A stretch of 64,000 bases of DNA from the NCBI RefSeq assembly GCF_002224485.1, contig NZ_CP022463.1, positions 2,617,990 to 2,681,989 on the forward strand, read 5' to 3'. A program made the position numbers and the translations under genes. Numbering within the stretch: the first letter of the stretch is position 1; each line of letters begins with the position of its first letter. Positions 58,485 to 64,000 of the stretch are shown here, piece by piece. This DNA comes from Sinomonas sp. R1AF57 (lineage in GTDB: Bacteria > Actinomycetota > Actinomycetes > Actinomycetales > Micrococcaceae). Below the pieces are notes generated by a model that saw only the letters and a list, made by a program, of their open reading frames with translations, was not told the origin of the DNA and did no database searches.

Positions 58485-59663
58485 ATGCCTCTGGCCGCTG
58501 TGGGCGCCGTCCTCCTTGTCCTCGGCGGCGCGGCCGTCGCTGCCGGCGTCCTGGCGTGGGAGGACGTCGGCACCCTCGCCGATCGGGTGGTCCCGATCCT
58601 CGCCTTCGTCGCGGCCATCACGGTCGTCACCGAGCTGTTCAACGCGGCGGGCCTCTTCGAGTGGATCGCCGCACGCTTCCGCCGCTGGGGAGGCGGCCGC
58701 GCGTGGCTGCTGTGGTCCCTCGTCACGGTCCTCTCCCTCGCGGCCACGGTCTTCCTCTCGCTGGACACGACAGCGGTGCTGCTGACCCCGATCGTCGTGG
58801 TGCTCGCCCGGAGCTGCGGGCTCCCGCCGCTCCCGTTCGCGCTCACGGCCGTGTGGCTCGCCAACACCGGGTCCCTGCTGCTCCCGGTCTCCAACCTGAC
58901 GAACCTCCTGGCCCTGCACTCCCTGGGCAACGTGTCGCCGGCGGAATTCGCCGCCCGGATGGCGCTGCCCGCCCTGTGGTGCGCGCTCGTGCCGGTGCTC
59001 GCGGTCGCCGTGCTGTTCCGGAAGGACCTGCGCGCCCGCTACGACCCGCTCCGCACGTCCCGGACGCCGGCCGAGGGGGACGGCGGCGCCCGGGCCGATC
59101 GGGTCCTGCTGGGAACCAGCGCCGTGGTCCTCGCGTCCCTGCTGCCGGGCCTCGTTTCAGGCGTGGCCCCCTGGATCCCCTCGGCGGCCGCGGCAGCAGT
59201 GCTCGTCCTCGCCTTCGCGGCACGGCGGCCGCGGGTCCTGCGCTGGGCGCTCTTGCCCTGGCAGCTGGTGGTGTTCGCGGCGGGCCTGTTCCTGCTCATG
59301 GAGGCGCTCCAGCACCTCGGCGGCGGAGACCTCGCGGCGGCGCTGCTCGGCTCGGGGAGCGGGCCGCTGGACCTCGTCCGGGTCGCAGCCGTCGGCGCGG
59401 CCGGGTCCAACCTCGTCAACAACCTTCCCGCGTACCTCGCCTTCGAGCAGGCCGCGGGGGGTCCGGCGCGCCTGGCCGCCCTGCTCGTGGGCGTCAACGC
59501 CGGGCCACTCATCACGCCCTGGGCCTCGCTCGCCACGCTGATCTGGCACGAGCAGCTGCGGCGGCTGGGCGTCTCGATCTCGTGGTGGGGGTACGCGGCG
59601 GCGGGGGCCGTGCTCGTCCCGCTCATGGTCGTTCCGGCCGCGCTCCTCGCGGCCATCCCGTGA
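58485..59663 (+). CDS. SLC13/ArsB-like membrane transporter
   Basis: 392 residues and about ten to eleven transmembrane segments. FLSLDTTAVLLTPIVVVLARSCGL and NLVNNLPAYLAFEQAAG (about residues 310-326) are the paired Asp/Asn motifs of the ion-transporter superfamily that includes ArsB, NhaD and citrate carriers. No adjacent arsenic genes exist, so arsenite is not claimed. The GTG at 58464 would add seven residues but the -10 box TAGACT lies inside it, so ATG 58485 is preferred. Confidence 0.85.
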   Translation: MPLAAVGAVLLVLGGAAVAAGVLAWEDVGTLADRVVPILAFVAAITVVTELFNAAGLFEWIAARFRRWGGGRAWLLWSLVTVLSLAATVFLSLDTTAVLLTPIVVVLARSCGLPPLPFALTAVWLANTGSLLLPVSNLTNLLALHSLGNVSPAEFAARMALPALWCALVPVLAVAVLFRKDLRARYDPLRTSRTPAEGDGGARADRVLLGTSAVVLASLLPGLVSGVAPWIPSAAAAAVLVLAFAARRPRVLRWALLPWQLVVFAAGLFLLMEALQHLGGGDLAAALLGSGSGPLDLVRVAAVGAAGSNLVNNLPAYLAFEQAAGGPARLAALLVGVNAGPLITPWASLATLIWHEQLRRLGVSISWWGYAAAGAVLVPLMVVPAALLAAIP

Positions 59664-59708
59664 ACGGGTCCAGGAGCACCCTGCAGGCCCGGGCGAACCG
59701 CCGCAGGT

Positions 59709-61400
59709 TCAGCCGAGCCCGAGCCGGGCGATGGCCTCCTCGCGCATCTCGACCTTGCGGATCTTCCCCGACACGGTCATCGGGAACGACTCGCGGATGT
59801 CCACGTACCGCGGGACCTTGTAGTGGGCGAGCCGGCCGCGGCAGAAGTCGGCGATGTCCTCGGCGGTCAGCGGGTCCACGCCGGGCTTGAGGATGATGCA
59901 GGCCATGAGCTCCTCGCCGTACTTCGCGTCCGGGACGCCGATGACCTGGACGTCCTGGACGGACGGGTGCTGGTAGAGGAACTCCTCGATCTCGCGCGGG
60001 TAGACGTTCTCGCCGCCGCGGATCACCATGTCCTTGATCCGGCCCTCGATCACCAGATACCCCTCCTGGTCCATGCGGGCGAGGTCGCCGGTGTGCATCC
60101 ACCCGTCCGCGTCGACGGCCTGGGCGGTCTTGTCGGGCTGGTCCCAGTACCCGGCCATGACGGCGTAGCCGCGCGTGCACAGCTCGCCGATCTGGCCGCG
60201 GTCCACCGTCTCCCCCGCGGGATCCACGACCTTCGACTCGAGGTGCGGCATGGTCCGCCCGACGGTCTCGGTGCGCTGGGCGAGCGTGTCGCCGTCGCGC
60301 GTCATCGTGGAGACCGGCGAGGTCTCCGTCATGCCGTAGCAGATCGCGACGTCCGTCATGTGCATGTCGGCGATGACGCGCTTCATGACCTCGATCGGGC
60401 ACAGCGAGCCCGCCATGACCCCTGTCCGCAGCGTGCCGAGCCGGTACGAGGGGAAGTCGGGCAGCGCGAGTTCGGCGATGAACATCGTGGGCACCCCGTA
60501 GAGGGACGTGCCGCCGAAGTCCTGGACAGCGCGCAGCGTCGCGGCGGGGGCGAAGCCGCGCGCGGGGAGGATGGTGGCGCACCCGTGCGAGTAGGCTGCC
60601 AGGTTGCCGATGACCATGCCGAAGCAGTGGTAGAAGGGCACCGGGATCACCACACGGTCCTCCTCCGTGTACCGCAGGAGCTCTCCGATCGAGAACCCGT
60701 TGTTGAGGATGTTCCGGTGCGTGAGCGTCGCGCCCTTCGGGAACCCGGTGGTGCCGGAGGTGTACTGGATGTTGATGGGGTCCTCGGGCGCCAGGGTCGC
60801 CGCGCGCTCGGCGACGGCCGACGCCGGCACCTCCCCCGCCCGCCCGACGAGCGCCTCCCACGTGGTCTCCTCGGGCGACGCCGGCGCGCCCGCCTCGTAC
60901 ACCGCCCCGCCCGGGGCATGGGGCGCGGGCAGGAACACGAGTTCGCGCAGGTCCGGGCACTCGGCGAGGGCGTCGCGGGCCATCGCGACATACTCGCTCG
61001 TGCGGTCGCTCGGGGCGACGACCAGCATGCGCATGCCGTTCTGCTTCACCACGAACTGCAGCTCATGGCTGCGGTACGCGGGGTTGACGTTGACGAGGAT
61101 CGCGCCGATCGCCGCGGTGGCGTACTGGAGGATGGTCCATTCGGCGCAGTTCGGGCTCCAGATGCCCACCCGCTCGCCCTTCCCCACGCCCGCGGCGAGC
61201 AGGCCGCGGGCGGCGGCATCGACGTCGTGCGCGAGCTCGGCGTAGGTCCAGCGGCGGGCGGCGTCAGCGCCGGCGTCGGGTGCGGCTTCCACGAGGGCCT
61301 CGCGGTCCGCGAAGCGCTCGGCGATGCGGGCGAAGTTGGCGCCGATGGTCTCCTCGAGCAGGGGCGTCGTCGTCTCGCCTGCCGTGTAGGACGTCTGCAT
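59709..61400 (-). CDS. Acyl-CoA synthetase (AMP-binding family)
   Basis: 563 residues. INIQYTSGTTGFPKGATLTHR (about residues 212-232) is the ATP motif; ICYGMTETSPVSTMTRDGD and GWMHTGDLARMDQEGYLVIEGRIKDMV (about 425-450) continue; TVSGKIRKVEMREEA near the end contains the catalytic Lys. The sequence resembles the FadD35-like group that activates medium or long-chain carboxylic acids. It is single-gene, convergent with the SLC13-type gene. Confidence 0.93.
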   Translation of the reverse strand: MQTSYTAGETTTPLLEETIGANFARIAERFADREALVEAAPDAGADAARRWTYAELAHDVDAAARGLLAAGVGKGERVGIWSPNCAEWTILQYATAAIGAILVNVNPAYRSHELQFVVKQNGMRMLVVAPSDRTSEYVAMARDALAECPDLRELVFLPAPHAPGGAVYEAGAPASPEETTWEALVGRAGEVPASAVAERAATLAPEDPINIQYTSGTTGFPKGATLTHRNILNNGFSIGELLRYTEEDRVVIPVPFYHCFGMVIGNLAAYSHGCATILPARGFAPAATLRAVQDFGGTSLYGVPTMFIAELALPDFPSYRLGTLRTGVMAGSLCPIEVMKRVIADMHMTDVAICYGMTETSPVSTMTRDGDTLAQRTETVGRTMPHLESKVVDPAGETVDRGQIGELCTRGYAVMAGYWDQPDKTAQAVDADGWMHTGDLARMDQEGYLVIEGRIKDMVIRGGENVYPREIEEFLYQHPSVQDVQVIGVPDAKYGEELMACIILKPGVDPLTAEDIADFCRGRLAHYKVPRYVDIRESFPMTVSGKIRKVEMREEAIARLGLG

Positions 61401-61421
61401 GATCGAAAGCTACCAACTCGG

Positions 61422-61427
61422 TAGGCT
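61422..61427 (+). promoter_or_regulatory. -10 box for leaderless ABM gene
   Basis: TAGGCT, then exactly seven bases, then ATG at 61435. There is no ribosome site. Confidence 0.5.
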
Positions 61428-61434
61428 GGCCACC

Positions 61435-61713
61435 ATGACTGATCCCGTGCGCCTGAAGGCGACCTTCATCCCGAACGAGGGCGAGTTCTTCCGTGTGAAG
61501 CTGGCCCTGGACATCGCGATCGAGGAGGTCCAGCGCGAGCCGGGCTGCCTCCAGTACGAGATCACCGAGGAGTCCGAGGACCGGATCATCCTGTCCGAGC
61601 TGTGGGCCTCCGAGGAGGAGCTGGACGCTCACTCGAAGGGCGCCGCTGTCCAGGACCTCAACGAGTCGCTCAGCGCCCTCCTGGCGGAGCCCGTCAAGGT
61701 CGAGCGCGTCTGA
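61435..61713 (+). CDS. Antibiotic-biosynthesis-monooxygenase-type (ABM) protein
   Basis: 92 residues of the dimeric alpha+beta barrel fold. LALDIAIEEVQREPGCLQYEI and LSELWASEEELDAHSKGAAVQDL match the ABM pattern in which a small conserved His region and hydrophobic face bind a quinone or heme-like substrate. Most stand-alone members have unknown substrates. Its start lies 34 bases from the synthetase gene, divergent. Confidence 0.86.
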   Translation: MTDPVRLKATFIPNEGEFFRVKLALDIAIEEVQREPGCLQYEITEESEDRIILSELWASEEELDAHSKGAAVQDLNESLSALLAEPVKVERV

Positions 61714-61747
61714 CCGCCTGCACGCGCCCTGACCAGGGCTTAACGAC

Positions 61748-61786
61748 GACGGCGCCGCTCCCCCTCCAGCGGGGAGCGGCGCCGTC
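61748..61786. terminator. Perfect 16-bp bidirectional terminator
   Basis: GACGGCGCCGCTCCCC and its exact complement (61771-61786) flank a 7-base loop. It separates the convergent ABM and thioredoxin genes and can serve both. Confidence 0.85.
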
Positions 61787-61824
61787 GCGCTGTGGTCAGT
61801 GCTGCAGGGGTCAGCGCTGCAGGC

Positions 61825-62202
61825 TCAGTTGTCCGAGCCCTTGGCCTGCGCCTCGGCGACCTTCTTGTGGACGTCCTCCATGTCGAGGCCCTTGACCGCC
61901 TCGATGACCTGCTCGAGGGCGGCCGGCGGGAGGGCGCCGGGCTGGGAGAAGACGAGGACCTTTTCGCGGAACGCCATCAGGGTCGGGATGGAGGTGATGT
62001 TCGCCTGGGCCGCCAGCATCTGCTCGGCCTCGGTGTCCACCTTCGCGAAGACCACGTCGGAGTGCTTCTCGGAAGCGGCCTCGTAGGTCGGCGCGAACTG
62101 GCGGCACGGGCCGCACCAGGACGCCCACCAGTCGACCAGGACGATGTCGTTGTTCTCGATGACGTCGGCGAACTGCTCGCCGGTGATGTTCTTGGTTGCC
62201 AT
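61825..62202 (-). CDS. trxA: Thioredoxin
   Basis: 125 residues. The active site WASWCGPCRQF (Cys near residues 30 and 33) is intact. The cis-Pro motif SIPTLMAF is present at about 71. The C-terminus has about 20 extra residues (HKKVAEAQAKGSDN). It keeps protein thiols reduced; it is cytoplasmic. The ATG 78 bases inside the longest frame is used because it begins MATKNITGEQF as in thioredoxins. GAGGAG precedes it. Confidence 0.93.
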   Translation of the reverse strand: MATKNITGEQFADVIENNDIVLVDWWASWCGPCRQFAPTYEAASEKHSDVVFAKVDTEAEQMLAAQANITSIPTLMAFREKVLVFSQPGALPPAALEQVIEAVKGLDMEDVHKKVAEAQAKGSDN

Positions 62203-62333
62203 TCCCGCGCTCCTCACGTGTTTCTGCGGTCTTGGAAGTCTCAACGATACCCGTGGGGGTTTCATTCCCACGCGGCCCACCCGGTCGCGGACGCACCGGA
62301 CCCGTCGTGGTTACCTTCCCCCGCAGCTGCCGC

Positions 62334-63602
62334 TCAAACGGCGGAAGGCTCGTGGGCGGTGACGTAGCGCCGGCCCGCCAGCGCGATCGCGATCGACACC
62401 ACGAGCGCGGCCGCCGAGGCGTAGAACGGGACGGGGGCGCCGAAGGTCTCCCCGAGCCACGTGGCGATGAAGGGGGCGAGCGCCCCGCCCATCCAGCGCA
62501 CGAAGTTGTAGCCCGCACTGGCCACCGGGCGCGGAGCGTCGGAGATGCCCATCGCGAGCTCGGTGTAGACCGTGTTGTTCACGCCCAGCAGCGCGCCGGC
62601 CACGATGGTCAGCACGACGACGGCCGGGACCGCGTGGACCGCGGCCGCTACCGCGAGGCCCACGAGGACGAGCGCGAGGCCTGACAGGGTTCCGGCGAGG
62701 ACGGTGACGTCGCCGAACCGGGCCTGGAGCGGCGGGGCGAGGAACACCGAGCAGACCGCGAGGGCGACGCCCCAGCCGAAGAACACGGCGCCGATCCCGT
62801 ACGCATCCATGCCGAGGATGAACGGGACGAAGGCGAGGACGGTGTAGAAGCCGAAGTTGTAGAAGAACGCGCTGCCCGCCACCGAGCGGAGCCCTGCGTG
62901 GCCGAGGGCCTTGAGCGGGTCGCGGAACCTGGTCTTCCGGGCAGCGGCCGGGGTCTTCGGGAGCGTGGCCAGGATGGCGATGAACGCCACGGCCATGAGG
63001 GTGGCGGTGCCGAAGAAGGGCATGCGCCACTGCCATCCGCCGAGGAGGGCGCCCGCGAGCGGGCCGAGGGAGAGCCCGAGGCCCAGTGCGGCCTCGTAGA
63101 GGATGATCGCGGTCGCCGTCCCGCCCGAGGCCACGCCCACGATCACGGCCAGCGCCGTGGCCACGAAGAGCGAGTTGCCCAGGCCCCAGCCCGCGCGCCA
63201 CCCGATGAGCTCGCCCACGCTCTGGCTCGTGCCGGCCAGGCTCGAGAAGACGACGATGAGGGCGAGGCCGATGAGGAGGGTCTTCTTCCCGCCGATCCGC
63301 GAGGAGACCCATCCGGTCACGAGCATCATGACGGCCGTGACGAGGAAGTAGCTCGTGAACAGGAGGGAGACCTGGCTTGGGCTGGCATCCAGGTTCGCCG
63401 CGATGGCGGGGAGGATCGGGTCCACGAGGCCGATCCCCATGAAGGCGAACACCGAGGCCGCGGCCGTGGCCCAGACGGCCTTCGGCTGGCGGAAGAACGA
63501 GGCCTTCTCCGCGGCGAGGACCTCGTGGCCCGCCGGGTGACCCGTCTGGGGTGACGCCGGGGCACTGGTCTGGTGGGAGCGGACGCCGGGTTCGGCGGTC
63601 AT
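62334..63602 (-). CDS. MFS transporter, AraJ/ Bcr-type drug/H+ exporter
   Basis: 422 residues and about twelve helices. FAFMGIGLVDPILPAIAANLDASPSQVSLLFTSYFLVTAVMMLVTGWVSSRIGGKKTLLIG (about residues 55-115, in pieces) contains the DHA1 motifs. It may export antibiotics or sugars. The upstream MarR gene overlaps its start by four bases (ATGA), so it is a regulator-exporter pair. Confidence 0.88.
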   Translation of the reverse strand: MTAEPGVRSHQTSAPASPQTGHPAGHEVLAAEKASFFRQPKAVWATAAASVFAFMGIGLVDPILPAIAANLDASPSQVSLLFTSYFLVTAVMMLVTGWVSSRIGGKKTLLIGLALIVVFSSLAGTSQSVGELIGWRAGWGLGNSLFVATALAVIVGVASGGTATAIILYEAALGLGLSLGPLAGALLGGWQWRMPFFGTATLMAVAFIAILATLPKTPAAARKTRFRDPLKALGHAGLRSVAGSAFFYNFGFYTVLAFVPFILGMDAYGIGAVFFGWGVALAVCSVFLAPPLQARFGDVTVLAGTLSGLALVLVGLAVAAAVHAVPAVVVLTIVAGALLGVNNTVYTELAMGISDAPRPVASAGYNFVRWMGGALAPFIATWLGETFGAPVPFYASAAALVVSIAIALAGRRYVTAHEPSAV

Positions 63603-64000
63603 GCGGGCTTCTCCGTCTCTGTGAAGTACTGGTTGATCTTGTCCATGACCGGCAGCGCGGCGGCGAGGGCTGCGCGCTCCGCCTCGGTCAGGGTGGCGAT
63701 GGCTGCTGCCATGAGCTCATTGCGCCCGCCGTTGGCCTCGGCCGCGGCCCGGTCGCCGGCCGGGGTGCGGCGCACGACGACGGCGCGCGCGTCGAGCGGG
63801 TCGGCGCGCCTTTCGAGGAGCCCGGCCCGTTCCAGCCGAGCCACCTGCTCGGTCGCGGAAGGCACCTTCACGCCGAGGTTCTTGGCGATGACGCCCATGC
63901 GGAGCCCCTCGCCCTCGGCCATGTTCAGCACGCTCAGCTGGGCGGCGGGGAGGGTCGAGACCTCATCGAGCCTCCGCGCGACCCATACGCCGTGCCGGAG
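63599..64000 (-). CDS. MarR-family regulator (partial, continues past the window)
   Basis: At least 133 residues are seen; the frame is open to the window edge, so the N-terminus is missing. LSVLNMAEGEGLRMGVIAKNLGVKVPSATEQVARLERAGLLERRADPLDARAVVVRRTPAGD is the winged helix with its wing (DPLDAR). The C-terminal helix (MDKINQYFTETEKPA) completes the dimer domain. It probably controls the coupled exporter, opened by a small phenolic ligand as in this family. Confidence 0.9.
   Translation of the reverse strand, partial: LRHGVWVARRLDEVSTLPAAQLSVLNMAEGEGLRMGVIAKNLGVKVPSATEQVARLERAGLLERRADPLDARAVVVRRTPAGDRAAAEANGGRNELMAAAIATLTEAERAALAAALPVMDKINQYFTETEKPA

Noticed and set aside
58485-59663. Arsenite efflux operon
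   Set aside because: The transporter fold matches the wider ArsB/SLC13 group, but no arsR, arsC or arsA is adjacent; the ArsR-type gene in the window belongs to sulP.

Overview
The window is high-GC actinobacterial chromosome. It fits Micrococcaceae (Arthrobacter/Sinomonas-like): mycothiol synthase beside a GlnR-type regulator, an ImuA'-ImuB-DnaE2 mutasome under a mycobacterial-type LexA box, nitrobindin, MaoC-type HadAB genes, and several apparently leaderless genes. Nearly all the DNA is ordinary dense chromosomal coding sequence. I see no phage, insertion sequence, CRISPR array or clear pseudogene.

Layout. 1-11.1 kb (minus strand): a DHA2 drug exporter, a 2034-residue membrane-anchored protein with cadherin-like and fibronectin III repeats, an ankyrin protein overlapping a YgfZ-type folate-binding protein, nitrobindin, a membrane micro-protein and a polytopic membrane protein. 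11.3-19.6 kb (plus): glnR, a repeat-rich gap with a candidate small RNA, mshD, ppk1, a Nudix/histidine-phosphatase fusion (MutT1 type), thyA-folA and asd. 19.6-22.1 kb: a DUF559-type gene bracketed by two related long palindromes, then a YcaQ/AlkZ-like winged-helix protein. 22.2-31.7 kb (minus): thiolase, acyl-CoA synthetase, acyl-CoA dehydrogenase and 3-hydroxyacyl-CoA dehydrogenase behind a TetR gene, a beta-oxidation unit, preceded by murB, an MFS carrier and hadAB. 31.7-33.9 kb: an ArsR-SulP operon with a perfect operator. 33.9-40 kb: small membrane protein, CoA-ester lyase, a new 55-codon gene, a PNPOx-like protein, a divergent GH13 glucosidase/ROK pair with a palindromic operator, and an aldo/keto reductase. 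40.0-40.2 kb: tRNA-Met and tRNA-Thr. 40.2-44.2 kb: LysM protein, DEAD-box helicase with long leader, MOSC protein. 44.2-48.3 kb: a lipoprotein, a KdpE-like regulator with a shortened KdpD-like kinase, and a cytochrome b561-like protein. 48.3-50.9 kb: metB-cbs (transsulfuration). 50.9-56.8 kb: imuA'-imuB-dnaE2. 56.8-64 kb: VOC protein, AlkA-like glycosylase, SLC13/ArsB-like transporter, acyl-CoA synthetase, antibiotic-biosynthesis-monooxygenase-type protein, thioredoxin, and an MFS-MarR pair cut by the window end.

The least expected content is non-coding. At least five short-repeat families sit at gene ends: (i) a 14-bp AGGTGACCCCCAG unit in mixed orientation at three 3' junctions, (ii) a 21-bp GGTGAYCTCGG unit at two loci, (iii) 31-bp-spaced GTAC-centred palindromes in two opposed arrays between glnR and mshD, (iv) a 21-bp unit that has become the coding sequence of the thiolase N-terminus, and (v) long palindromes flanking the DUF559-type gene. 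A candidate small RNA (minus strand, about 12390-12508) has a near-consensus promoter, an unpaired anti-Shine-Dalgarno stretch and a strong terminal hairpin. Several genes share a TAGNNT-N7-ATG arrangement that predicts leaderless mRNAs. All calls rest on reading the sequence; no database search was possible.
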